Positions 10,534 through 23,643 of a DNA stretch of 64,000 nucleotides are shown here, piece by piece; position 1 is the stretch's first letter; each line of letters opens with the position of its first letter. The notes beneath the pieces are model-generated. The model was not told where the DNA came from. It made no database searches and saw nothing but the letters and a program-made list of their open reading frames with translations. The position numbers and the translations under genes are program-made. This DNA is from Phaeoceros laevis (taxonomy: Eukaryota; Anthocerotophyta; Anthocerotopsida; Notothyladales), in the NCBI GenBank assembly GCA_049999765.1, contig JBNGIQ010009029.1, forward strand, positions 56,170 through 120,169. Reading direction: 5' to 3'.

Positions 10534-12033
10534 CCTCCTTCCAAACCAAGCTTGTGCGGTCAGGTGGAAAAAAAATGTTCCACCACACCTCAGGCTCGAT
10601 CTGCACAGAGCAATCGATAGAGAATCAGCTGAAGGAAGCTCCGACCTGAATGTCAAGGGAAGCCGCATTTGAAGCACATTGCTTGCAAGTGGCAATTGAA
10701 CAAGAAGCGAAGGATCACTCACAAGCAGCTCGAGAGGGCCGAGCGCCAAGCTGTTCGCAGACGGTGGAGAGGACGGAAGGACGGAAGACGGACGGGAGGC
10801 GGCAAATGTTTGACAGTTCGACAGGGTTGGGTAGCCTATATAGCAAGTTGTCGAGCGTGAAAGTGAGGAGGAGGCAAGGCTCAACGGGCAATTCCGCACT
10901 GGTTTGGAGTTCCGACACCTTCCAACGGTACTTCCCTTCCTAGGGCCCGTGTATTTCGCATACTTAACTAGAGGTTCTGTCCTCTTTGTCCTCTTTATCC
11001 ATCACAGTCCCGCTGCTTGCCCCTTTACCGTTTGGGTACGGTTAGGAGGCCATTGTTTTGATTGGTCACTCTCGCGCGCGTAAAGACGTAGACGGCCGCA
11101 TTTTACTCCATCGTGATGCAGCTGGCTGGTGCTGCAATGGCAGTTACGCACATGGCCTTGTAAATCAGCGAATCCACGAAGCCATCACAAACGGTACAAA
11201 AAGAGCTTTATGGTCACAGAGGCAACGTTACGTAACCAGGGCTATCTCTACGTACAGGTTACCTGAAGAACCAGCCTTCCATTACAATGCTTCCAATCCG
11301 GTTGCTTCATCTGCTACTTAACCTTGTTCACTTCGTAGAAGACATTCACAATGCGACACCAAATTGTTCCGAAGTACAACTGAGATAAACAAGGTAATAC
11401 AAAGAATGGACCGAGCCTCATGAGTGATCGTCAATGAGACAAAAAGCCTGCCTGGAAAGCAAGTTCAGAGGATGCGGGGCTCAACCGGCAGGCTGACAGA
11501 GAACGTTCAGTCTCGCCGGCTGCGTCAGCAACCAACCACCAGGTTTGTCTCATCATAAGCTTGATTATTTTAGCCCTCCTTTCTATGCACCATCGACTTT
11601 GGGCACAAAAGGTGCGTACTTTCCATGTGCGAGAAAGCCCCCGTTTTTGGGGGAGGGGTTTTATCACCACGTCATTTTACCGGCCGAAGCCCCCGTTTTA
11701 AGGGGGTTTTTCACCACTTGAAGTTATTACTTAAATCGTTAAATTTTAAAAAACCATAAAGCAACCTACTCCCGTTTCCGTGAAAAACAATAACCATAAG
11801 AGACGTATGGAAATGCGTTTCCATTTCTTTCGTTTCCAAGCTAGCCGCACCTAAGGAAAAACCCTTTTCCTTTCGTAAGCTTCTTTGCCCTTAGTTTGCG
11901 CGAATCGGTTCGTTGTTAGAAATTTAAATTCTCGAAATAGCACATGGAAAGGAGGAACCAACCCAGCTACCCTCACTAGACAAACCTACAAGGCGATATG
12001 ACACACCCTTGTGCTTATTTTTCTCCTGCTTGG
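10534..12033. other. Intergenic: GH3 promoter side and ROP 3' side
   Basis: No gene is visible. On the minus strand a TATATAGG element lies at about 10835-10845, some 300 bp upstream of the GH3 start codon, and is a plausible TATA box. A short direct repeat lies at 11634-11717. Confidence 0.4.
11634..11717. repeat. Direct repeat with C5/G5 hairpins
   Basis: AAGCCCCCGTTTT, a run of G, T-rich sequence and then TCACCAC appears at 11634-11670 and again at 11687-11717. Each copy can fold as a CCCCC/GGGGG stem with a T-rich loop. Function unknown. Confidence 0.7.
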
Positions 12034-14499
<2,466 letters not shown>

Positions 14500-14931
14500 T
14501 TAGTACGTCGCCTTCAGGAGGTGGTCTCTGGTTGAGATTTTCTTGGATAGCTTCGGCACTTTGATCTTCCTTGAGTGGACCACGCTGAAGACCTCTTCGC
14601 CGACAAACTTGTTGACAGGCTCCATGAAAACCAGGTACTCGATAAGAGGACGATCCACCAGTTGTTCTGATGGAAATGACACAATGAATGACCCGCTGGG
14701 GGATCCTCTGTGATGGAATTGCCGGTAAACTGTTCCCATAATGGAGTGCCTGCTCTCAAATCCCAGGTCGTCCATAATTCGCTCCAGGACCTTGTGATCT
14801 GTGATGATGTTCTTCTCGTAGGTCAGCACCAGATTTCCTTGAAAGCATTTTCTCACACAGCGCTTAAAATGCTTGATAGTGTTTCCCACCCTAGATCGAA
14901 CCCTGTAGATTATCAGGCCAATCGGCACCAT
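14500..14931 (-). CDS. Unrecognised single-exon ORF, 143 residues
   Basis: The first true ATG is at 14931 (MVPIGLIIYRVRSRVGNTIK) and the ORF ends at 14500 with RDHLLKATY. Composition is protein-like: basic overall, with alternating hydrophobic blocks such as GSFIVSFPSEQLVDRPLIEY and LVFMEPVNKFVGEEVFSVVH. There is no signal peptide, no membrane helix and no motif I can assign. A TATATATAG string lies only about 25 bp upstream of the ATG, which would leave almost no 5' leader. It could be a lineage-specific gene, a fragment of an element, or a chance ORF. Confidence 0.35.
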   Translation of the reverse strand: MVPIGLIIYRVRSRVGNTIKHFKRCVRKCFQGNLVLTYEKNIITDHKVLERIMDDLGFESRHSIMGTVYRQFHHRGSPSGSFIVSFPSEQLVDRPLIEYLVFMEPVNKFVGEEVFSVVHSRKIKVPKLSKKISTRDHLLKATY

Positions 14932-16354
14932 GTTGCTGATCAATCAACAGATCTATATATAGCGCTCTTGAAAAAACTTTGTTCCAAGCTGCTGGAGCTG
15001 TCCGCGGACCTCGGGTAGCTAGCTAACTTAAAATTACTCGAAAAGCTTTCAACACGGGAGACTCAATTTGCTGGAGGTTGCAGACAGTTCACGAGCCACA
15101 CCGGCCTAAGAGCAGAGCCTGCGCACCAAATTCATGAACCAGATTAGGCTCTTCTAAAGACTAGAAACCTTTATGTCCTCCGGACAGAAAAAAGCTCCCG
15201 ACAAGCAAGTCACTAGTACATGCATGCTTAATGCTTAGGCCTGAGCAGTACTGGTCAGGCCTAAATGGATCTTTAGAAGCAACGATGCGGGGGCCAGGGA
15301 GTAAAATCCGTGGATGCTCACCGGAGTGGTCCCAATTGCACTGTCATGCTCGCAGAACGGCCGCATAAAAAGCGCCTGAAGCCAGACAAAGCATCCGTGG
15401 TTTCTTCCAGTGGTGCCCCAGATATGCCTGATCAAAATTGGACGCCCTGACATAATTCCAGCAGAGCTAGCTAGAGCACGCAAGCGCGCCTTTGGTCCTC
15501 CCCCATGCGTCTACAAACGTCCAGCAACAAGGCCCAGGGCTGCTGCCCGAAGTTCTCAGCAAGGGATCCGGAATGTGGACAAGCCGTCCGCTCCGCCCCT
15601 CCGGAATTATCACGTCTGCAAGTTTCTATGTCCGGACAGTTCTCACAAACTGAAACCGGCTCATGGTGTGACAGCGGCCTCCGGTCCCCCGGAGGCTGTG
15701 CCACGAGGGAAATGAAGTCCAGTGCACTGACGGTTACGAGTGGAGCCTGGTTGTTCACGTCTCATGATTTTCCGTCAAAAAACCCTTGAAAAAGGGTACT
15801 TGGGAATCGGGGGCCCGGAATGGCCAGTGCGTTGGTAATTATGTGTATTAGAGTTAACTTTAACTTTTCTCTTCCATCATTCCTTGCCACTGCTTCAAGC
15901 ACGATAGATAAACCCTCCCTTAGGCTGTTGCCCGGAATACCAGTATGAATTACTGTAAGTACCAGTTTTGTTGATGATCACAATGCACTTGAATTAAAAC
16001 CAGAACCATACAAAACTTCGCTATGTCAACTAAGTTTTGTGAACCGAACTTTGAGCTTCTATTGTCATGTTCTCCTCCAACTAGACATTTATAACTTCCA
16101 CCAGTCTACTTACAAGTAGATATCCTTCCTCCTTTGGAACCTTATGTATCAACACAAACAACTTGCTCGTAATCTCCATTTGCAACTTGTGTAGTTGAAC
16201 CTCTCCTGTGCATCGGAACAGGTGGTGCACATACTCGTGAGGACGAAAACATGTGCACATGCTACACAGCACGTCCAAAAAACGCCAAGAGCTTGACAAA
16301 CTGATCAGTGGACATGGATGGCACTCACAAGTAATAATGACCCGGAGCCTCGCG
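14932..16354. other. Intergenic, nothing assignable
   Basis: The stretch holds several overlapping ORFs of 80-100 codons on both strands around 15235-15790. None has a recognisable signature, and their mutual overlap indicates shadows rather than genes. The WOX 3' trailer should lie at the right end. Confidence 0.4.
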
Positions 16355-16996
16355 TCATCTGGGGCCTATTCCCTGAAAGTTGTCGACAGTGCTGGTGTTG
16401 ACAGCAGGCTCCAAACGTGGCTTCTTAACCTCAGGGCACTCGCCATCCGTTTCAGCATCCGAGTGATCATTCGCTCCAGATCCGGCCGCCATGGTCTTCC
16501 TCTTGGCTCGCGCTTTGCGGTTCTGAAACCAATTGTACACGTTAGTCTCCTGGATGGGCCCGTGCTGGCTGAGCTCTGCCGTGATCTCCTTGATCCTCTG
16601 CTTGTTGGGCGTCCGTCCCCCATTCCTGAACAGGCGCTCCAGTATTTGAAGCTGGCTCTGACTGGGCGTCCACCGCTGCCGAGCCTGCACTTTGTGAAAC
16701 GAGTTCCCCATATGCATCCCTGAATCAAACGGCATAAACGGCAAATGCTGATTAAGGGCGACGCCCGGAAGGGGCACATGCTCTTGAATGCTGGCCTTGT
16801 GCATTTGAGCCAGCTGCTGGCACAGCATGCAGTAAACCGAAATTTGCCGCCGGAGCACCTCCACTTGCTGGTCAGTCATGACAGGAGCTTGCACCGCCGG
16901 CAGAGCCGGCAGGATTGCAATTGGCATTGCTGGACTTGTGTATACGTACCCTGTACAAGTATGGACACGGTTTGCACCTGGTGCCGGCGCGTGCAT
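16355..16996 (-). CDS. WOX13-like: WUSCHEL-related homeobox protein, WOX13 (ancient) clade
   Basis: A single open stretch of 213 residues. The WOX13-clade motif VMTDQQVEVLRRQISVYCML lies at residues 39-58. The homeodomain runs from about RQRWTPSQSQLQILERLF through ELSQHGPIQETNVYNWFQNR to KARAKRK. The WOX-type helix 3 NVYNWFQNRKAR is intact. An acidic tail follows (DAETDGECPEVKKPRLE). The protein is a nuclear DNA-binding regulator; in mosses this clade acts in cell reprogramming and tip growth. The N-terminus is uncertain. ATG 16996 is in frame, but a good acceptor (TGTACAG) lies just inside it, so the first coding exon may be farther upstream, beyond 17 kb. No WUS-box was seen, as expected for the clade. 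Confidence 0.9.
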   Translation of the reverse strand: MHAPAPGANRVHTCTGYVYTSPAMPIAILPALPAVQAPVMTDQQVEVLRRQISVYCMLCQQLAQMHKASIQEHVPLPGVALNQHLPFMPFDSGMHMGNSFHKVQARQRWTPSQSQLQILERLFRNGGRTPNKQRIKEITAELSQHGPIQETNVYNWFQNRKARAKRKTMAAGSGANDHSDAETDGECPEVKKPRLEPAVNTSTVDNFQGIGPR

Positions 16997-18234
16997 ACTT
17001 GAGCTTCCAGTTGCCTAGCATACCATAGCCTGGAGCCGGACCGCACCTAGGGACCGACCAAGGACAAGGACAAGACGATTCTCAAGGGCAAAAAACTTTA
17101 TTGGACAAACAAATATATCACAGTGTCTGAAGGTAAACGTTCAAAGACAACCAAGGGTGCGCACGCGGCTCGCGATCGTGCGCACAAGCTTCTCACAACA
17201 GTTCCCGAGAGCTCTTGACAATTCCTTGAGCTGAAAGGCATTCAATTTGAATATTATCAGCTGGTCAACACATAGGCCAAAACTTCTCACGATCACCTTT
17301 TAAGGCCGCAGCTGCAGGTGTGTGAGAGCTTGGAGCTACTCCCCTGGCTGGACACAGACAGACAGACAGACACGTGAACATGCACCACAAGGTCCACAAC
17401 AGAAAGAGCTAGCACGGTGCAAGGGGGAATTCGTGAACAAATCCGGTGCGACCCTCGGCGCAGTGCAACTTGAAGCTTGAACTCTGGTTTCTGGACACAG
17501 ACAGACNNNNNNNNNNGCAGTGCAACTTGAAGCTTGAACTCTGGTTTCTGGACACAGACAGACACGTGAAAATCCCACCACAAGGTCCACAGGAAGAGCT
17601 GGGATGGAACCTTGGGGAACTTTGTATACTCTCGCTGCAGTGCGAATTGAAGCTTAGACTGTGGTTTCTGAACGCTTCCAGTTCATCTGCTGGTTTCTGG
17701 AAGCCAGCTGGAATTCATCTGGTTTCCTGGCTGGACACAATCAACAGAACCGCATATTGTCATGGCAGTAACAACAATTAAGGTCCAGACGACACACACG
17801 ACCACGGTGAGCTGCATCTCCACTCCAAACCCTGGAGACGCCTGGCACGATGGCGCCCGAGCACAGGATCGGGCAACAACAAAGGACCGCTTGCGGCGTT
17901 CGTCGAGGCGTAATTTAGCCCTAGAGCCCTAGCACACAACGAGCCCAGTCGACGTGTGCAGACAAACTGTAGTTCGCCACATGCCGCACACAAACTTGGC
18001 TAATACAACGCTAATCGCCTCATCCAGGAGGACGTCCAAGCTAATGGCGCGTGGCGCTTGCCACGTGAGCAGCAGGCACAGCCTGAGATTGGGCCACCGA
18101 GCCGCCACTTCCGCCAGCTGCCGAGAGAAGAGGCGTGACCGCAGGCCTAGCGTTGGCCCACAGGAACAGGCCTCCACGAGGACATTTCGTGGCAAGTATA
18201 GTGTGGGTGAAGCAGCTCCCCGGCGGGGCTGGCG
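16997..18234. other. Intergenic with tandem repeats and a small assembly gap
   Basis: Apart from a possible upstream WOX exon or promoter and the repeat block at 17345-17680, no gene is visible. Confidence 0.4.
17345..17680. repeat. Tandem repeat cluster interrupted by a 10-N gap
   Basis: A 47-bp unit, starting GCAGTGCAACTTGAAGCTTG and ending GGACACAGACAGAC, occurs identically at 17460-17506 and 17517-17563. The ten Ns at 17507-17516 lie exactly between the copies. A degenerate third copy starts at 17637. The adjoining CACGTGAA...CCACAAGGTCCAC segment is also duplicated (from 17371 and from 17564). The true copy number is unknown. Confidence 0.85.
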
Positions 18235-21200
18235 ATGGCGGGTACGGCCCCAGCCATTGCCGACGCGTTTGTGCACTCTGGATGTGACCGTGCTTCCCCC
18301 CCGCTGGCATCGGTCATGGCGCAAGCGGCGGCCTCCTCCTCCAGCTGCGGCTGGGTGGCCTGGCCAAACTCCGGCCTTGGCAGGAGCTTGGCAATGAAGA
18401 GCACGGCCAGACTGGGCTTAGGATACTCCGCAGAAGCTCTTCACCCCTTCTCAGCCAGAGAAGGACGGGGAGGCATGCACCAGAAAAAAGGTGCCAGTGA
18501 GGTCAGGTAAGCGGAGCTCATTGTTCTTGTGCACGGTATGATGGGTTTGGGAGCTCCTGGCTTGTTGTTTGTTCCAGCTGAGGACAATGTGCGCAGTTGC
18601 TTGTCGTCTGAATTCAAGTTTCAGAGCTCTCTGCGTGTCGAAGCCTGAGCCAGAAATTTTTGAACGTAATAGGAGCATTTTGTGTCCTGGATGTGCACTT
18701 TTTCATACTACCTAGTGGCACCTGAAGCCGTTTATGGTGCATAGTTCTTCTCTTCGAAACAAACTTCTCGCTCTGCATTGCCGAAGGTTGTCAGAAGACT
18801 GACATGAACTATGCTGTGTCGAGAGTGTTGCGCAAAAATTGGTTGTGGACATGGTTCTTCTGGATATTTGAGTACTTGCGAGTCCGTGCTTTCGGGAAGC
18901 GCTGTAAAGAGCTAGCCGTTATCGGTTTTTGCTAAGATGATGGTTTGTGGGGTTGGTTAGAGGTCATGTTCAGGTTTTTGTCGAAGTCAGCACACTGCAT
19001 AACGCCGGGACTGGATTGTCATCTCGGCTTGTGCCTGTGTCCGGCAGCATGCTGCATTTGTAGCCAGTCAGTTTGCGTTGCTGACGTCTACCTGGCTGTG
19101 TATTTTGCACACAGAAGTTACGGAATGGTGAACAGGCAACACGTTAGAGGTGGCAAAATATTTTCTCCGGCAGAAGTGTTTAGTATAGGTGAGTGTGCTG
19201 TCATACCCCTTGATATCAGCTTGGTTGTGGTAGCACAAAATGGTGGAAATAATCGAGAGCTCAAAATTCTTCGTTGTGTTTCGCATTAGGCTAGGTTTTT
19301 CCCTGTGGTGTTCACTGGATTCCTTGGTTTTCAGGTGAGGACGGTGGCCTGACGATTTTTATTTTGCCTGGCCAGTGAAAGAGCAGAGACTGGGGCGCTT
19401 GGCGAACCACTGGGTCTGTGCCTCGAGTGCAGACATGAGTGCAGGGAAGTACGGAGAGGAGAATGTGTCAAGTGATCAAACCGGTGACGTAGACACGGTT
19501 GAGGCATCAACACCGCAATTAATGTAATCATTGTGCTATTCCCAACTTTATCCTGCACAGTGTAGATCACACACAGTCCTTGAAAATCTTGAAGCTTGTC
19601 TACGCTGATGAGTACCCTGTTGAGAGTACCTGCCTGACGGAAAGGAGGCACATATATTGTCCTTTACTGATGGCCTCCTTGGTTTCGGCAGAGGTTCAAA
19701 TGCAAGTGACAAGAAGCGAAGCTTGCAGGCTGCTGGCGCCGTAGCGATTTTGATCGTTGTAGGATCTTTTGCTGCTGTTGTGGCCACTCTTACAAGTGGA
19801 GGACCTGCCGCACTTGTGGCAGCCATTGCTAAATCGGGGTTCAGTGCTGCATTTGCCCTGATATTTGTTTCTGAGATTGGTGACAAGGTAGGTTACCATG
19901 ATATGATGAGCATTTATAAGTGGAATCAGTGGGTTCGCCAGACAGTAGCAACTTTTCTCCGTGCTAACTCGTAATTTTTTTCCAACATATACTCACTGTC
20001 CTCCTGATGCTGCTGTTTTCAGACATTTTTTATCGCGGCATTGTTAGCCATGCGACATTCACGAGGACTGGTATCCTTCTTCCTTCTTTTCGGACATGTC
20101 CTTTCTCATGGTTGCTGCCGTAAATCTCAGGTATGGCGTGTATATGGAATGATCCACCTGTACTTGACAGTGCAGGTTTTGCTGGGTGCGTCAGGTGCTC
20201 TAGGTCTCATGACAATAATATCCGTGGTTATTGGGCGGTTATGTCAAAAAGTCCCACAGCAGCTTCAGACAAGTAAGCACAAGTGTTGTCGTGAACGAGG
20301 TTTCTGTGAGTACTTGTGTTGGCACTCTTGGTTGTTGATGTCATCGGTCATATGCATGATACCACTCTTCTTGGCCAGCTCTTCCAATTGGAGAGTATGC
20401 AGCGGTTGCGTTACTCATCTGGTTTGGGTTGAGATCAATAAGAAATGCGTACTATCTCCCATCTGAAGCTGTGACCAGCCAAGGTGATCAGGGAGCTGAA
20501 TGTGGAGAATTGGCAGAGGCTGAAGAGTTTTTAAAAAAATCCGAGGTTGGACTTTGTGCTGGCTGCTAGCGGGTGTTGCCTGATGACAACTGTGGATTGG
20601 GCTGGTTTTCATTTTGAAAAATATGGCTGGTAACCTTAGCCTTCTTGAGGGAAGGTTGATAAGCTTGGCATTGGATGTACAGGGTGAGAAAAAGATCAGC
20701 ACACCACTGGAAGTTCTTACAGAAGCATTTACTCTGGTGTTTGTGGCGGTAAGAACTCCCAAAATATTGCGAGAATTGTGAGTACCATGATCTTATACGT
20801 TTCCGAATGATCATGCCTGACTGCTACTCTACCGTTCTGCAGGAATGGGGAGACCGATCTATGCTAGCAACCGTCGCTCTTGGTGCTGCACAGGTGAACC
20901 AGCTGTTTACATTCAGTGTTGGCTATTTCTGTCAATGCTGCCAAGGATTGCATTGTCCGCTGAACCTTGCCATCTCCTTTTGCAGTCACCGTGGGGTGTA
21001 GCAACCGGTGCGATTGCAGGTCACGTGTTAGCAACAGCAATTGCAGTCATTGGCGGGGCTTTCCTCGCAGAGCATATTTCAGAGAAACTGGCAAGCACCA
21101 CCAATCAACTCCTTTATTATGCTGGGCAGCTGTGCTTGTGTTTCAAATCTTTAACACCTATTTCACGTGGTGATGTCTGTGCAGATTGGATATATTGGAG

Positions 21201-21250
21201 GACTCCTCTTCCTCGCTTTTGCTGCAGCCACTTTGCTGGGAGTATTCTGA
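18235..21250 (+). CDS. GDT1-like: Chloroplast GDT1-like Mn2+/Ca2+ transporter (UPF0016; PAM71/CMT1 family)
   Basis: Nine exons (18235-18506, 19692-19887, 20023-20070, 20176-20272, 20379-20545, 20683-20748, 20843-20893, 20986-21090, 21185-21250) join in phase to 355 residues. Exon 1 is a Ser/Ala/Arg-rich transit peptide. The two UPF0016 signature motifs, E-x-G-D-(K/R)-(T/S), are present as EIGDKTFFIAALLAM and EWGDRSMLATVALGAA, one in each half of the inverted-repeat fold. The last exon encodes IGYIGGLLFLAFAAATLLGV. In Arabidopsis, PAM71 and CMT1 move Mn2+ across the thylakoid and inner envelope to feed photosystem II. The first intron (about 1.2 kb) is far longer than the others. The last intron appears to use a GC donor. 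Confidence 0.93.
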
Positions 21251-22142
21251 ACAAATATCATCCATTCGTACATTCGGGCCTCTTGACCTAGACGCCTACA
21301 GCAAATTTTTGTTGAGCATCGTCCAGCTACATTCGTTCTGTGTAACTTTAGCCATAGTTTTTAGAATTCGGCATTCCTTGTCCTGTGCAATCGATTGCAA
21401 GGAGAAGTCATTTTAGACTGAGTGTACTCTGAACTTCATTTGCTTTGGGATCCATTAGGTTCTCATTCTTCTTCCTGTAACATCCTGTGTACAGTTAAAG
21501 TTTTGGCAAGCCAACCGGGCTCCAAGCTGTTGATCTGTTCTTCGTGGACTGGACTTGTTTAGAGAAAGTCTAGAGCGGAAAAAGGTTTCAGGGCGCACTT
21601 GAGAAGGTGAGATCCTGAAAAAACAAAAAACAGTACTATCATCATACGTGCATAGAAGTCCTTCACCGATGGCCCTTCACTACTGCAGCTGCTGCGAAAA
21701 CCAGCACCTGCACAACTTATATGTTGTTAATGAGAGAGCTGGTTTCATGTCTGGCTTCGTTCCGCCAATAACAGCTCACAGGTCCTAGGCTAATTCTAGT
21801 TTCATTCTCAGTCGATCTCGCCATGTATTCAAGCGTCAGCGGACAATGAAATCCTTGGCAAGGATTGACAGAAATAGCCAACAATGAAATCTTGCCAAGG
21901 ATTTCATTGTACACTGTACAGCGCCTTGAACATTCTTACCCGGTTAATCCCGGACATTCATCATTGATCATCATCATCACCAACTCCTACGTAGTAGTCA
22001 GGGGCCCGGAATACTGCAAATAGAGCATCTCCTGGCGACAAATTATATCCCGCAGGATGGTGTTACTAGATCTAGCCTACGAGGTTAGTTCGTGTGGACC
22101 ATGGTAGAATGAGCAACGCTTGTTTGACTACGCAGGTTGACA
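21251..22142. other. Convergent 3' intergenic region
   Basis: It holds the 3' trailers of the GDT1-like and EamA genes plus the inverted repeat at 21843-21910. No further gene is seen. Confidence 0.5.
21843..21910. repeat. Perfect 20-bp inverted repeat with a nested palindrome
   Basis: ACAATGAAATCCTTGGCAAG at 21843-21862 is exactly complementary to CTTGCCAAGGATTTCATTGT at 21891-21910, leaving a 28-base loop. A second ACAATGAAATC at 21881 also pairs with GATTTCATTGT of the right arm. It lies in the convergent 3' region and could be a small MITE relic or an RNA 3'-end hairpin. Confidence 0.75.
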
Positions 22143-23525
22143 TCAACTCCCCTTCCCATCACCAAGGTCACCGGAGGACGGCTTGGCATTCACCATGTAA
22201 ATGGCGGCCAATGTGACAGTTGCTCCGAAGAGCTGCAATGGCGTGAGTGTCTCGTTGAGGATGAGGAAACCGAACAAGGCAGCAAACATGGGGGTGAGGA
22301 AGGTGAGAGAGCTGAGCTTGGTCAAGCTGCCCTTGGTGGCATTGTAGAAGAAGACGCCGTAGCTGACAGCACTCCCAAACACGGAGGTGTAGAACAATGC
22401 GATCCAGTCGTTGAGCGCAAGGTCCTGGACATGGCCGCTCAGAGCCGGATCCTGCTGGATGGTCGAGAGCGCTAGCAGCGGCAAGCCTCCCAGAATCATG
22501 TGCCAGCCCGTGGCCATAACGGGGTCCGAGTACCTGCACACCCAGCGCACCATCACCGTGCCCACTGCCATGCTCTGGGCGGCCAACAGCATCCACCACT
22601 CCCCGCTGTCCCAGATGCTCCAGCCGCCATCGCCCGGGCCTGCGGCCTGAACCAGCAAGGAGCCCGAGCTCAGGGCCTCAGGCGGAACTTCCAGCAGCAG
22701 CAGCCCGACCACTCCAGTGGCCAGGCCTGCCACTCCCAGAGGCCCCAGCGACTCTCCGAACAGAGCGGCAGCCAGAACAGCCACGGTGAGCGGCTGGGAG
22801 TCGATGATCACGCTGCCTAGCCCCGCGCTGGTGCGCTTCAAGCCCTCGGTGAGGAAGCCCTGGAAGAAGGAGGCGTCCACGAGGCCGAAGAGTGCGATGG
22901 CCAGCCAGGCCTGGACCCCCGCGGGCTGCTTCCGGCCTTTCCAGAGCGCGAAGCCTACCAGCAAACCCCCGGAAGGGATCAGCCGTATGGCCGCCACGAA
23001 GAGCGGCCCTGCCTTGGGCAACACTTCCTTCATGGCCACCATGGCCGTTCCCCAGAAGAAGAACGGAGAGATGAGCAGAAGAGTCTCCAGCACGGATTCG
23101 CCCCAAGGAGCGGCGCCATCCTGTCCCCGGTCGGGAGTGCAGATTTCCTCTGGTCTCCCCGGGCTCACCACACACTCCACATCCGCTCCTGTCCCGACGC
23201 AGTCCAATTCCGGCCGCACCACGCACTCCACATCCGTGCCTGTCCCAACGCAATCGAGCTCCGGCCGGACCACGCACTCCACATCCGACCCCGTGCCCAC
23301 GCAATCCAGGTCCTGCTCATTTGCTCGGATCGCCGGAACCGGGAAAAATTTCTCCCGGAGTGCTCTGGTGCTGAGGTAAGGCTTCCCTTCCAGAAAGCCA
23401 TTGTTGATTCTTCCCGGCCTTGCTCTGCGGGATGAGGAGTGAGCTGTTGGTGCGCATGTTGCGGGCCGAGGCGGGACGGACAGGACAGTGGCGCCGGCTA
23501 AGCACCGGGACGCCAGCGCCTTCAT
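22143..23525 (-). CDS. Plastid EamA/DMT-family carrier (WAT1-related, At3g02690 type)
   Basis: Intronless, 460 residues, with the start at 23525. Residues 1-70 are Ser/Arg/Ala-rich and look like a plastid transit peptide. Residues 72-122 are three near-identical 17-residue units. Ten hydrophobic helices follow, in two EamA halves. The first is around LLISPFFFWGTAMVAMKEVL and IRLIPSGGLLVGFAL. The second is around SMAVGTVMVRWVCRY to LFGATVTLAAIYMVNAK. The family exports or imports small metabolites, and the substrate of this plastid branch is not known to me. The start codon is 118 bp from the divergent CWF19-like gene. Confidence 0.88.
   Translation of the reverse strand: MKALASRCLAGATVLSVPPRPATCAPTAHSSSRRARPGRINNGFLEGKPYLSTRALREKFFPVPAIRANEQDLDCVGTGSDVECVVRPELDCVGTGTDVECVVRPELDCVGTGADVECVVSPGRPEEICTPDRGQDGAAPWGESVLETLLLISPFFFWGTAMVAMKEVLPKAGPLFVAAIRLIPSGGLLVGFALWKGRKQPAGVQAWLAIALFGLVDASFFQGFLTEGLKRTSAGLGSVIIDSQPLTVAVLAAALFGESLGPLGVAGLATGVVGLLLLEVPPEALSSGSLLVQAAGPGDGGWSIWDSGEWWMLLAAQSMAVGTVMVRWVCRYSDPVMATGWHMILGGLPLLALSTIQQDPALSGHVQDLALNDWIALFYTSVFGSAVSYGVFFYNATKGSLTKLSSLTFLTPMFAALFGFLILNETLTPLQLFGATVTLAAIYMVNAKPSSGDLGDGKGS
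23160..23312 (-). repeat. Three in-frame 51-bp repeats within the EamA gene
   Basis: They encode DLDCVGTGSDVECVVRP, ELDCVGTGTDVECVVRP and ELDCVGTGADVECVVSP in tandem, between the transit peptide and the first membrane helix. The two cysteines per unit are kept in all three copies. Confidence 0.95.
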
Positions 23526-23588
23526 CCTGCACCGTCTCCGTACTTCAAGATCGAGGCTGACCGCCGGACTTCTTTGCAGCTGTAAACC

Positions 23589-23596
23589 TATATAAG
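23589..23596 (+). promoter_or_regulatory. TATA box for the CWF19-like gene
   Basis: TATATAAG lies about 50 bp upstream of the ATG at 23644, inside the 118-bp divergent promoter. Confidence 0.55.
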
Positions 23597-23643
23597 TTGG
23601 AGGATTCGCGGCCTGAATCCGCAGCTACTGCCAGGTAGACGGG

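Noticed and set aside
15235-15790. Several overlapping ORFs of 80-100 codons.
   Set aside because: They overlap each other on both strands and show no family signature or splice context.
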